NCBI GenBank assembly: GCA_008828725.1
Contig: MEHQ01000101.1
Coordinates: 31,681 to 95,680 of the forward strand
Source: Saccharina japonica
Taxonomy: Eukaryota > Sar > Phaeophyceae > Laminariales > Laminariaceae
Direction of reading: 5' to 3'
DNA length: 64,000 nucleotides
Below are positions 12,290 to 25,700 of this stretch, piece by piece. Below the pieces are notes generated by a model. The model searched no databases and had not been told where the DNA came from. It was given only the letters and a program-made list of their open reading frames with translations. A program made the translations under genes and the position numbers. Within the stretch, counting starts at the first letter, position 1, and the number at the start of each line of letters is the position of its first letter.

Positions 12290-12660
12290 GAACGCAGGCT
12301 GGAGTTTGAGCTGGGCCTTGAACTTGGGCTGGAGCTTGGGGTGGGGTTATTACTATTTTTTTCGCTGGGACTGGGGCTGGGGCTGGCGCTGGCACTGGGG
12401 GCTGGACTCGGGTGGGGGCTGGGTCTTCGGTTGGGGCTTAGACTGAATGTGAGACGGCGTTGGGGTTGCAGCGGGAGATGGTGCCAAGTCTGAGGCCGAG
12501 GCTCGGCCATTGGTTTGGGCGTTAGAGTGGGGCTGAGGTTTGAGGCAGGGTTTGGGACGGGGAAGGTGAAAAGAGAGGGGGGTGTAAATTGGGTCGGCGT
12601 ATGGGCTGGGCTAGGGCTTGGGTTCAGGGCAAGGCGGGGGTTGGGTCGGGCGATTGACAT
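12290..12660. repeat. G-rich GGGGCT/TGGGCT array, module 2
   Basis: The stretch resumes the GGGGCTGGGGCTGG / GGGCTTGGG pattern on the plus strand, directly 3' of the CATGGGCTACC array. The region is rich in GGG runs. The reading frames through it are low-complexity by-products. Confidence 0.9.
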
Positions 12661-12699
12661 TATTAGACTTTAGTATAAGTCGTTTGTTGTGCATTTTAT

Positions 12700-14376
12700 T
12701 GGGTACCCATGGCCCGCGATCGGCCCAAGCGCGCTCCATGGACATCCCACAGACACCCTAGCCCCACCCACGGACAACCCACGGGCTGCCCAAGGACAAC
12801 CCATGCGTGCTCTATGGCCAACCCATGCGTGCTCCATAGGCACTCCACGGACATCCCGCGAGTACTTGGGCCGCCGATGGACATCCCACGGACACCCCGT
12901 GGACACACCACGGCACCCCATCGGCTGCTCGCGGACGCCCCACGGACCACACAGATAACATGGACCTCCCACGAACACCCCATGGCCACCCTATGAACAC
13001 CCATCACCGCATCGACTACCCCACGACACCCCGCGCCGACCTCTGGGCGCCCCATCGACCCCCCATCAACACCACAAGGACACCCCACCGAAAGCCCACG
13101 GGAATTCTGCGGACATCGCGCGAAACCCCATGAATAACTCATGGGACGCTCGCGGATATCTCATTGGATGCCCACGGACACCAATGGCTGCCCACGAACA
13201 CCAGATGAACGCCCCACGGTCAACCCCACGGACACGCCAAGGACACCGCACGACCCCCCACGGACAACCCACGGCCCATGTGCGCCCCATCGACACCTCA
13301 TGGACACCCCACGAACACCCCACGGGCACCGCATGCCCAACCCGTGGGTCCCCTATCCATGGACACCCCACGGACATCCCATGGGACTACTTACGGACCA
13401 TGCATGGGCGCCCCACAGCCACCCCCCAGACACCTGACCCACGGATAATCTGCAGACACTCCTGGGCGCTGCTTGGACACCCCATCGACACCCCAAGGAC
13501 TCCCCACGAGCATCTATGGGTTGCACCCAGACATCCCATGAGCTTCTCTCGGACAACCCATGGGCACCCCACATACAACCCGACGACACTCGATCAACAC
13601 CCCACGGACACCCGACCGACATCCCATGGGCTGCCCACAACCACCGCATGGGTGCCCCACGGACACCTGCCGGGCACGCCACGGGCACCCCATGGACGCC
13701 CCTCGAACACCCGACGGACCCCCCATCGATATCTCAAAGCCACCTCATGGACACTTCATGGTCTGCCCACGGTCACCCCATGGGCTGCCTATGGACAGCC
13801 CATAGGCATCCCACGGACACCCGACGGGCACCTCACGGATACCCTACGAGCACCCCACGAACACCCCACGTGCACCCCGCGAACACCCCACGAACACCCC
13901 ATGGACACCTCACATGCACCCGACAGACACTTGATGGATACCTCACGAACACCCGACAGAGAACCCACAGACAACCCTCACGACCCCCCGAGGAAAACCC
14001 ACGCATGGCCCATGGCCGCTCCAAGGAAACCTCATGGACACCCCACGGGCAGCCCAGGGACACCTTATGTGCTGTCCAGGGACAACATATGGGCCATGGA
14101 CACCCCACGGCACCTCGCAACACCCCAAGAACAACCCGGGGACACCCCCTGGGCGCCTGATGGACACCCCATGGACATCCCACGGGCATCCCACGGACAC
14201 CTCACGGACCCCTCATGGATACCCCACCGACACCTCACGGATATCCCACGGACTACCCACGGACGCCGGACAGCCCACGGGCGCCCCTCAGACACGCAAC
14301 TGACACTCCATGGACACTCCGCCGATGCCCCACGATACCTCACGGGACACACGACACCCAACGGATAATCCATGGA
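12700..14376. repeat. 11-bp minisatellite, module 3 (CACGGACACCC type)
   Basis: About 150 degenerate units of CAYGGACACCC run in a single polarity on the plus strand. The period is again 11 bp, so each frame reads a His-Gly-His-Pro-Thr-Asp-Thr-Pro-type 11-residue repeat. A 412-codon frame at 13130-14368 is entirely made of it and is not considered a gene. Confidence 0.97.
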
Positions 14377-14379
14377 CAC

Positions 14380-15180
14380 TCGGTTGGAAGTGGGGCTGTC
14401 TTAGGTCTGGGGGTGGGGTTTAGAGGCCGGGGCTTGGGTTAAGCTCGAGGCAGGATTTGAAACTGGGTAGAGTCTTAGGCTGGGGCTTGAGCTGGGGGGC
14501 AGAAGCTAAGGTTGGGGCTCGAGTGCGCCTTGGATTGGGTTTGGACTTGGGCTCGTGGTTGGGCTTCAGCCAAGGTTGATATTTTGGCTGCGTTGAGACT
14601 GAAGATGTGATTGATGTAAGAGCTGAGGCCGTGGCTGGGACTGGGGCTATCGATTGGAATTTACTCGAGGGCTGGTGGGCCTGGGTTTGCGCTAGTGTGA
14701 AGGGCGGGGCTAGCACTGGGGCTGAGGATTGAGCGTGAGTGGAAGGCTGAGGCAGGGGCGGGGTCTGAAGCTTGGGCTGGTGTGGTGAGCAAAGGTTGAG
14801 GTGAGGCTGAGGGTTGGGCCGAGGCCGAGGCGGGGGTTGGGGCAGGGGCTCGGGTTGGGGCTTGCGCCTTACACTCGGGCCCGGACTGTCGGGTGTCCTA
14901 GGGTTGAGGTAAGGATTGTGGATGGGTCTCAGGCTGGCGCTAAGATGTGGGCTGGTGGAGCAAATGTTGGGTCCGGGGCCGGGGCTGGGGCTAGGCGTAG
15001 GATTGTATTGTCGACCAAGAGGGACTGGAATTGGAGCATGATCTAGGGCTACCCCTCGAGTAGCGGCCTGTACTTGGGCTGGGGCTGGAGCTGAAGCTGG
15101 GGCTCGGTCTGGCTGTGACTGTGCGTGTGGCTGGGCTGCGTCTCGCCAGTGGCATGGCACTGGGTTTGGGCATTCTATAC
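14380..15180. repeat. G-rich GGGGCT/TGGGCT array, module 3
   Basis: GGGCTTGGG/GGGGCTGGGG repeats follow module 3 of the 11-bp satellite on the same strand. A 257-codon Pro/Ala/Ser/Gln-rich frame on the minus strand (14420-15193) is the repeat read in reverse. This closes the composite satellite. Confidence 0.9.
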
Positions 15181-16753
15181 TATCCACATGCAACGTTGGT
15201 TCTCTAGCAAATTCCAGGTTTTATATCAGCTTGGTCTCTGACCTAAAGCAATATTGTAATTCCACACTGTGGCTGGACGTACCGTGTGTGCGATGGCGAC
15301 TCCGATGCATTTCTGCCTCTCACCGGCCTCATGGCATAATGCACAACCTGGCCAACGATGCCGGGCACGCTTTTACGTGTTAAACGCTCAGGTAACATTT
15401 CAATGCTACATGAACACGATGGCGACTAACCTTCATTTCCTAGAGGCTCTCTCGTCATTCGTGCAAGACGGTTTCTTTCTAGTGCAAAACAGCGTAAGCG
15501 GCCGACGTGTGGTGCTGAAGCTGTGACAACTGGGATTGTAGCATGAGTACAACGGGCGAACTTTGTCGACAATGACGCCTTAGTCTGGGAATACCAATAT
15601 CAATAGAAAGGCCACAAGGGGGATGGCGGACGGTGCAAGGGTATTCGCTAGATTCCTGATGCGGCAAAACAAGAATAATGCGTATAGTAAGCCCCACATA
15701 GGTCTTAACATCAACCAATGAACCTGATCATATACCTCGGCTTTAGCACACCTTGTCAACGCTGATACTATCTATGGCCTCCGCAAACCCCCACCTTGAC
15801 AGCACTGGACCACCCTTGAAAGACACCCTGGGGTCGGATGTACTTACACGCATACACCAAACCATCAGCTTCAAAACAGAGACATATGTGTACGATAAAC
15901 GGATAACGCGAGACATCTCGTGTTCTACACGAGTAAAGCTTCACATGCGTATGGCATAGGGATACTGACCAGGTGGCAACAGCGGGCACGACGTACCCGC
16001 CATGTGACGAATCCCCCTGTAAGCGCTAACAAGGAAAACGCGGTCTGTACGCAGTAGCAACGGATATTGCGGCGAAGACGTGAGCGGGGCGCGCGTTACC
16101 TGAACTCGACCCATGTCGCGTGTCGAGCAAACGTCGGAGAACCATGCTAATCGTGGCCCCCTGCACAACGACAACTCATGGCAAACACAGCTGGTGCCAG
16201 TTTCAAAGCATATGGTGCGCGTGTCGGTCCCTGTCTTACACTCTAACTTGACCGCTAAAGTGCGGCTACCCCAATTGCAATACACTGAACTAGGCACGCC
16301 TGTGGATGGAGATCGTGTAAGCATGACGCTCCTGGCTTTGGATTGCGTGTGCCTCCACGGTCCACTACGCACCGTGCTGCAAAGCATGCCAGCACCCCTG
16401 TACCATTGTCCCGCCATGTGAAAGCACGGGCCCGGTTATTGTCAACCACATTCCTTTCTATGCGTCACTATCGGTGCAAACAAACCGTCTATCCAAGAAC
16501 ATACCTGGTACCTGGTATAAAACAATAGTATACAAACTACTGTAGGTTTAGTTTTAGGGAGCCAGTGGTATAGATTACCCGGTATATTACATTGCAGAAC
16601 ATCGAGTGCTTATCCAAGCAGTTTTTTCTAGGTACCTACCGCACGCCCAGTCAACATATCCCCAACAATATCACAAGCCATACATCACAAGCCATACACT
16701 TAAAGCACTTTGGTAAAAGTGGGTCTCTAGACGTGAAACGATCCACCCGCACG
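15181..16753. other. no gene recognised
   Basis: This stretch is mixed-composition sequence between the composite satellite and the 3' end of the hAT gene. Short open frames have no recognisable domain. Nothing repetitive was noticed, apart from a CATACACTTAAAGC-type 3' flank close to the hAT stop codon. Confidence 0.35.
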
Positions 16754-19700
16754 CTACCATAGCTTCTTGTTCTTCATGTTTTCGTGCAGAAAGATGATGT
16801 CTGCCGCCTTTTCGCCACCCATCTTTCTGCGCTTCTCGGTGATCGCGACACCAGCCACAGAGAACAGGCGCTCCAACGGTGCAGACGACACTTGCACCGC
16901 GAGATACTCGCGGGCCATCTTGGCTAGGGTGGGATAGGTCTCTTCTTTGTTTGCCCACCACTTCCGAGGGCCACCGAGGTTTTTCATGCTGGTGCACCCG
17001 ACCTGATCCTCGTTCCTGTACAGGGTCCACTCCTTCATGACCGACACAGCTACCGCGGAACCTTCTCGGATGGAGGGCGCAGAGGAATTACCGCCTCCCC
17101 CGCCCCCCTCTGCAGCACGCCTTCCAGCTTCTGTCGCCTGTTTCAGAAGGGCCGCAATACCTGTCCCCGCTTCTTCCTCCATGTGGTTGGCTTCCGGAGG
17201 GCCCTGGCCATTAACGCCAACATCTTGACCTGCCACCGCTTGGACCTGGCGTCTCTGCTCCTCTAGCTTGATTTCTTTCTGAAGCTGGCTCTCCACATGG
17301 CTGAAGTAGTACCTGGGTGAGCGCGAGAGGTAGGGTAAGGTCCTGCTGTAGGTGCATACTATATAACCTGAACCAAGTGTGTCGACTGTGACTACGCGTA
17401 CTGGTATAGGTATACTGTATGGTGTGATATATCAATACATGCGTATGTTACCAGGGTATGCAATAGTAACAAACCTAGGTATGCCACGAAACCATGTACA
17501 CCGTGCATCCGTGCATGCTTTGCGGCATTTCCACTAGGCTGTACTCTCGTGGAGGGCCCTACGCTCACAGGTAAGGTACACGAACACATTCGGGATTTTA
17601 TGTTTTGACGTGCCCCGACATCCCCCCAAAAGAGCCCCTGCTCCTGCCCGAAAATAGCGGGTCTTGAAGACCATGCGTTTGTGGATGTATGATAGGTCCA
17701 TGCTTGGCATGGGCAGTCGGTTTTGGAGGTTGACCGCAGGTACGCTACCCACAGGTTCAACCTTGCTACCGTAAGGATTGCAATTTTGAGCCCGAGCACT
17801 TCTCACCGACGAAGCTGCTTAACCGAGGAAAGTTAGGAAAGTTACACAATATATTTGTACAGCAGTAGTAGCGGCCTCTCTAACAGTGCCAATTGAGCAG
17901 TGCCGGCTGCCCGCTATACGTAGCGCCTGTGACTTCGCTTGGCACGTATGGGGTGTAACCAATGTAGCAGTGTGCGGCGCAATGCCGGTTTCCGCTGAAG
18001 TGCCGGTATTGCTGGCTGGCGCGTGCTACGGTAGGGGTGGCATCAAGAGTTTCCGAGGGCCCTCGCTTGATTGTAGTATAGGAGCTGTATAGTTCGCCCA
18101 AAAACCTGATGTTTGAGAAACGTTGAAAGCGCAACCTGATGAAAAATCCCGAAACTCTATGGGTGGCATACCCCCGGACAACATTATTGAAAAAGCACTA
18201 CGCAAAGGTATTTCGACGAGTTTGGGTTAAGGGGCATGCTAATAGTCAGTCAGAAATATTTCGGACAAAAAGTGCTACGATATACCAATACCATATACCA
18301 GTACGACGCCGATGTATGTTTATTTTCTTTTAATCGTGCCGGTCGCCCCGGTGGGTTAGCAGCTAACATAAGCTGCATGCTATGTACGTGTACATCAACC
18401 TGAGGCACGGCCGTTCACGTTTAAATAATGCCGTTTTTTGCCTTCGTCTAAACGTCCTATTCATGTCGTTGGGGGAGAATATTGTCAGTTTACTGTGAAG
18501 ACATAACACACACACCGCGGGGGTATACAGGCTCCCATGGCCCCAATAGTCTGCCTGCTAGTCAGTCTGTGCATCCGTTGTGGCTTACATTGTTGATTGC
18601 GGGGCCTGTGCACGCTCGTGATTGATTTATACGAAATCGGCGTGAACACAATTTGCCAAGCTTGCGCTAATTCGTGGTGCCTGTTTCATTGCAAGCCATC
18701 AAAAGCTGACCGCGGTGGCCGTGCTGATGTGTGTTTCGAACCGCTGCCCCGTGCTTCGTATGTCCAGAAACTGCTGCTGTGTGGGCGTTTTTGTTCTTCT
18801 CACTTTCTTTCAACAACACATTGAAACTTCGAACGCACGCACACGACAAGTACGAGTCAACCTTGATTCACTACCAATATGCTATAATGGTGAACATGCG
18901 GCCATGTAGTCAGCACAACGAACAAGACAAACAAAAACGCAATGACGAGACCCCCCCCCCCGGCGGTACAATCCCTGAGTTCGAAGCAACGAGTCCCGGT
19001 TCAGCGCCAGAAGCTCTGAAAGTGCGGCGAGACGGCCGGGCTTCCATGGAGGGTGGCGACAGGCTCACTGGGAGGGGGGGCGGTCGGGGAGGAGTCAATC
19101 ACATCAACGACGATTATGAACCGATAGCGTTTGCTGACGGGGTGGGGGTGGGCTCACCTTTCGGCGTCCTCTTCGCTGGCCCAATCGACGTTCTTCATGC
19201 GTGGGTCGAGAACCGCAGCCATGCGGGAAATGCGGAGTACATTGCGGGCTTCGTATTCGGACGGCCTGGAGTCTGCGTCATCCAGCCGGTACATCCTCCA
19301 GTACATCGCTTCCTTCATCTTTCCAGCGGCGCGTCTTATCTGGGGAGACAAAAACATTATCATTATAATCACAGTATCTATATGCTGCCTCGCGTCTTGC
19401 ATACTGTTGGGGCCGAATACTGTACTAGCCGAATACTGTACTAGCCCAGCGCCAACCAATGGCATTGGCCTGCTGTTCCCCGTGTGGTAATATTTTGTGA
19501 AGGTTGGATGGTGGCATGATTCTGTCTTGGGGTTGTTTCGGCTTTAAAAGTAAAGCAGCAGCAGCCAAAGCACGTGATGTTGTAACCGCTGTGTTGTAAT
19601 CGGTGTTTTGTAATCGATGTGTTGTAATCGAGTTGTTGTAATCGATGTTGCAGCGAACCCCCTGCCAGCCTGCCGCCGCATATAGCCCACACGTCTATGC

Positions 19701-22700
19701 CGATCTTCGCGGTGGTCTCGTGCTGGTATGGACTCGCCGTATCGCCAGTGCCTTGATGAGATAACTAGGGGGCGTGCAACCAATGCTGTTATGGTGCTTT
19801 CTCACGTCATGCGATATGACCATTCGCCCGGGGTGACGCGGGTTCTCCAGGCCGTACCAGTGTATACCGGAGACAGGGCGTGTTTGGGGCTTCAGCACGC
19901 GAGGAGCTTATTACATGCCGGATAGGTGCGTCGAACCAAGCTCGAATCGGGGCGTTTCACATACTGAATCCAAGCAACTCTTACCGCGCGTGTTGACTTT
20001 ATTTAACTAACGAGGACCCTTCACCACCTCATTAACGATAGCGCTTAGTTACATGGGTAACGAGGACGAAACGTTACTTGAGTGACGACAACGATTTTCG
20101 CGTTTCAGTAGCAGAGACCCGACATGACTCCATAGACAACGATATTTAGAGAAGAAGCAGGAGGCAACCCTCCACTCGCCGGAAACCACCCCGAACAAAT
20201 CCCTGCATAATGTTCAGTATGAGTACGAGTACGGCAAATTGGTGAAAAGGCCTCAAGATACACCAGCAGGTATGAGGGACCTAGCCGGAATATGGGTTCG
20301 AGAGATGTGCGTCGGTAGAAGCGCCCGAGTCTACTTGCGCGGCAAGGTGAAGAACGGGCCGGCCGCAGAATATATTAATGCGCGCCTTACCTTCAAACAC
20401 AAGCCGTGGTCGACAACCGCTCGCGCCAGAACGTCGAATGCGCTGCCCACAACAATACCGAGGGTGCTGATGGGGATGTGCTTCTCCCCCTCGACCTCCG
20501 TCCGAAGCTCGCGCCATGGAGTTGCAATGACGTGCATGTCTCGCAGCACCTGGACGTAAAGAGGGGATCATGTCGGGATACCTATATGAACGACAGAAGA
20601 TGCTTTACCACCGTACGTGGCAGAGAACACATCTGGGGTTCTATTGATTTGATTTGCCACGTAGGAAGTCTTGCCTGCGAGATCTACGCACGGAGACTCG
20701 ACGGGCACAGGAACAACAACGCCCCAACACGCCACGTAGGAGTGGTAAAACGACAAGATACATGGGCTTCGTGGCTGCAGTGTTCTGACTGATCAATGCG
20801 TTGAACGAGTGTTATGATTGGTCACAGATATATGAATGGCATGTGGCGATACACAACGTGTCCATGGATTATTCGCCGTGGATGACGTCACCGCAGTTAT
20901 TCAATTGGTTGGTATATTTTAGGGGAGCTCTGGTTGGTCGAATCCCTGGAACCCTGTAAGCGATGTAATCCAAGGCGACGCCCTTTGTTTCTTCCTAGAT
21001 AGGAAACGCTACATACAGGTACCACTATCACTAAGCACGCCGCCGTGCAAGTCACAGCAGCTACCATTAAATGTGGCATAAACAGTGATTCTTAATATAA
21101 TACCTGGATATAGTTTAGTAATAGAACTCTTAGTAATTACAGTACGCATTCTACGAGGTAGGTTGCGTTTCTTCTTCAAGCCAGCGTACGGGGTAAAACA
21201 ACAGCATCAGGAGGTACCAGAGTGTTTGTTCTACTGTAGCCATCGGTTTCCTATGTAGCATTAGTCCCAACCCACACACAAATAATTGATGTGGGAAACC
21301 TTGACCGAAATGGTGCTTTTAACCTATATTGCTCGGGTAACGCTATGGGTTGGTTATCAAACAGAGCAACTTCCAATTAGCTACGTCGCACCTTCGGATT
21401 CACCTGTTTAACCAATCAGCTCCTCCTGTTTGTCGGTTTCAACTATTTTTGTAACCCAACCAAATTGAATCACCGCAAACACCGTAATGGCGCACGCGTG
21501 ATGCGATGGTGCGCACCTTCCACTCGCCCGTCGTCAACTCCGGAACGTGCTTCGTACTGGGGTGGTGGCTTGAACACATTGCCTCAATAGCAGCCTTATT
21601 CTCAGTGAAAGCCTTCGCTGAATCCACCGTTGACCACCAGGAAGTCGCGCTATGCTTGGGAAGGGTCTGGACGGGACGCCCGAGGATCCTATTGGCTTCA
21701 TCAAATCGGTCCTTGACTGCGTTCGTTTCGCGAATTTCGGTAGTAATCTTGTGCACTTTAGTGCGCAGCTTCACAAGTGGGGGAGGGGGGGCGGGGGGCG
21801 CAAACGTACATAGGAAGGCAGTGGAATTATACGGAAGTACATATTTACTAACGCGATTAACAGTCAGCAAGATATACGCAGACCTCGTGACATGAGCACA
21901 CACGCCATATTGACAGCATATTTGACCCCTCTTGCAGCTGCAGATACAATCCAGCTCTAGCCTCCCAAACGCGGGTGCAGTTTTTTTTGGTTCAACATCG
22001 TAGCCGTGACCCCCCGTAGAACTGAACTCGAGAGTTGGGACCAAACTACCCGAAATTCGTGCGGGGTAAAGTTTTGCGATTGGGAAGGGTGATACCATGG
22101 CTAGACCAAAACAAGAAAGACAACGTTTTCCAGCTTGCCATACCTCTGCCAATTCTTCCATCATCACTTTCATGACGTGATCCATCATGTGGCAGATGCA
22201 GGGAAGCCAGGCCATGGGTGTGCAGTTGTGACCGGGATCGCTCCGGTTCACCGCCGCGTCAGTTGTGACAGCTGTAACGTCCATCGGAGAGATGCCGGAT
22301 TCTCGGAGTACGCCCAACAGTTCATTTAGAAGCCTGGTTGGGTAGGGTAGGGTAGGGTAGGGGTTGGGTTTGGGTAGGGTTGGGGTTGGGTTGGTATCGG
22401 CAGGACATGCCATATTAATGGGTCGGGTTGGGTGTGTGGGATGGTTTGTGGGTCCACTACAGACAAGGAGGGAGAAGCCGAGGGGTGTGACGCACGAACG
22501 CACGTGGTGACCCTTCATGGGCAAAATGATGGAGTTTTTGAAACTGAAGTATACGACACTTCACTGGTGCAAGTCAGATGCTCATGAAAATAAAACACAA
22601 CGGCATGCTTCACAATTTACGACACAGACAACTTCTGTGTTACGCTGGAAGAACCAACAAGAATACCCGTCTTTCTCCTGAGAAAACACGCACTGCGCTG

Positions 22701-25700
22701 TCAGAAACAAAGCTAAACAGACAGGACCCCTAGAGAATCCCGGGTTTAGGTCTGACGATATATCTGTGGGCATGACCACATGGCAGCCGAGCAATACTTG
22801 CACACGACCATGTATGACATAAGTGCGTGATTGCCGTTACGTAGTTGTTCCGAGCTCGTTTGTACATTTCGTGTCGTTTTTCGTGGCTCGTGGTATCTGT
22901 GCTCGATCGTGTGCTCCTTGGCGTGACTCGGGGGCCATGGTCTGCTGGGCGCGGAGAGCATGTTCCTTACTTGACTGTGGTTTGGGCCAACCGTTTGAGT
23001 TGGGTAGGTGCTCTTCTAGCTGGTACCAGCTAGGACACAGAGCAACTTCGATTTTTTGTGTCTAGGTAATACCTGCACTTTTTAGACTGAGGGCACGAAC
23101 TCCAGAGTTTGGATGCTTTTGGATCACTCTTGGTATCATACTCTAGCTCACCGGAGGGGTACACAAAAAGAACAACCGATACCCCACCTTTTGTGTTTGA
23201 GACCCAACCAGGGGGGGGCATACTCAAGCCAGGTAAAACAAGAACGAACAAGTGACATGATATATTCATACAGAAGTGTAATCCCACTATGAATAATCTG
23301 TCTTATCATTCTGGCCTTTCTATAACTGTGGTAACGTTTTCTCTTTTGCTCCAATGATCTACATTAGTTGAACCGGTCTTGGCCGGTCCAATGACCGCTC
23401 ACGGCCGCGGTCATGGTCGCGCATGGCCGCACATGACCGCGGTCATGACCGCTCATGGCTGACGGCAGTCATGACCGTTGATGACCGCAGCCATGAGCGG
23501 CCATTGGACCGGTCATGACACGTCATGACAGTGGACATCGCCTGATGACGAATCTTCCTAAGGTAGCTATTAACGCACTCTGATTGGCTAAGGGGTACAT
23601 TGTAAGCGGCTCCACCAACCTGGAGTCTTTCCAAGCCACAGCAGCATCCCGAGCCGGCCGAATAAACTTAAGAGTGTTTCCAACCACAGCATCCACGCCG
23701 GCGGAATCAAACTATAACTTTATCAACCACAGCATCCCAGCACTGATCACTGGCATATGGTTCGGGTTCGGGTTCGGGTCGAGAGGTCGGCTTTAGGCGC
23801 CGGTAATTAAATCACCTTAAATATTCAGTATCAGCAGATATCCACGACCGCCTCCATGCGCGGTCATGACCGCGGTCAGCCATGAGCGTCCATGACCGCC
23901 CAAGGCCGCGCCCCATGGTCGATCATGACCGGCCATGAGCGGCCATGGTCGCCCATGGCTGCGGCCATGAATACGGCCATGCACGGCCATTTTTTGCCAA
24001 CCATGGTCGACCACGGCCACCGTCATGACCGGCAATGGTCGACTATGATATAACTCGCCCCCGGCCATGGGCGACCATGACCGTTTGTGAGTCCGACCAT
24101 CACCGGCCATGGTCGGTCATGCCCACTCATCACCCCGGCCAAGAACGACAATTATTGAGTCGGCCATGGTCGAGCACGGACCAGCCCATGGGCGACCATG
24201 ACCGCAGCCATGACCGGCCGCGGTTGGCCACGGTCGACCGTGGCAGCTCATTACCGCGGTCATGAGCGATCATGACCACTCATGACCTCTGATGGCAGCG
24301 ATCAGGAGCGTTCATGCGCGGTCACGACCGCGGCCATCACGGGCTATAATCGCCCACGGCCGCTCATGGCCATGAGTGGTCGTGGCCATGAGCGGTCCAA
24401 TGCCGGGTCTCATACTGACCGCGGTCATGAACGGTCACGACCGACCATGGCCGGGCATGGTCGGATCCATGAGCGGTCCTGGTCGTGCACCCCCGCTGAA
24501 TACGGAACTTTCCAACTGAAGTGTACGTCGCTCAAAACAAAGCTTTAAGCAATGCTGCAACGGTTAGCCCCAGACACCAGACACACGAATATGATTACCG
24601 ACCTCGTATTGTCCTTTCTGCGTTTACTTCAATTGAAGTAATTATTTACTTCCATGTAAGTATAAGCACAACAAACTCCATGGAAGTAAACGTTACTTCC
24701 ATGGGAGTACAGAGTACTTTTTCCGGATGCAAACTTTTGTTTGAAGAGCGCCTTCGGCCACTAGACAGGCCTACGTAGTGTGGTTCCGCGCTGCGCGTTA
24801 CAATGTTTTTAATATCCCATTTGCAACTTGGTCCACGTTTTGGTAATCGGGATGGGCCTACTTTGGGTGGGACGGTATACCAAGTGAGATCAAGGGGTGA
24901 TTTCATGGAAGTTTCCCTCACTTCCATGTTATGCTTCCATGGAAGTAAATAACTTCCATGGCAGTTGAATTTACTTCCATGCAAGCCATAGCAGTTGATG
25001 GGAGTAAACGTACTTGCATAATATTTGGTTCAAGACCCCAAGCATCTCTTCTTATACGGCATTTGTTTTTAATGAGTTTCCAACTTCCATGGAAGTAAAA
25101 AACCTTCCACAATAAACCTTTACTTCTATCGAGGTAAACAAACTTCCATGGAAGTGGTTTTTACTTCCCATGGAAGTAAACTAATTCCATGGCAACTTCC
25201 ATGGAAGTAAGCTAAAAATATATATAATGTGGGAGATCTCGTACGACAGAGCAATTTTACAACAACAGCAGTGTAATAATCAATAGCTCTTGTACCGCAA
25301 GTATTGTAGTGCACCCATACATAGCAGCAAACACATTTACCAGGCGTTTGCACTGCAATTCGCGTATACTCGTATGATATTGTTTATTTGTATATCGGCG
25401 TTCTTGCGTTGGCACTCAAGGGCCACTACCCGAGCCCTGGTGTTCGGCCCAATGTACTGTAATACCTGGTTACTTTCTCCGTTTTCCACCGTCCGATTTT
25501 CATGATCTGGTCCTCTGCTGTTCTTGCTTATGCCCCCGTACAGAGTGCATAGTGAACTCTTTGTTTGTGGTACATATACCGGGTATGCTATAGTCTAGTC
25601 TATTAATAGCAGCATATCAGCAGTCCAGGAAGGACCCGTACGCCACGTGACAAACAGACTCTCTACATACGTACGTATAGCTCTCGCACATAACGCAACA

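Noticed and set aside
13130-14368. 412-codon open frame and overlapping frames on both strands
   Set aside because: Entirely inside the CACGGACACCC 11-bp array. A stop-free 11-mer leaves all frames open and gives the same periodic peptide in each.
5253-14376. CRISPR-like array
   Set aside because: Units are 11 bp and contiguous, with no unique spacers, and the window is eukaryotic. The 61-bp repeats at 44870-45215 are also contiguous without spacers.
14420-15193. 257-codon Pro/Ala/Gln-rich frame on the minus strand
   Set aside because: Reverse reading of the GGGGCT/TGGGCT array. No domain, start context or splice support.
18345-18372. Complete SINE
   Set aside because: The head GGTCGCCCCGGTGGGTTAGC matches the SINE head, but no B box or body follows. 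At most it is a head fragment.
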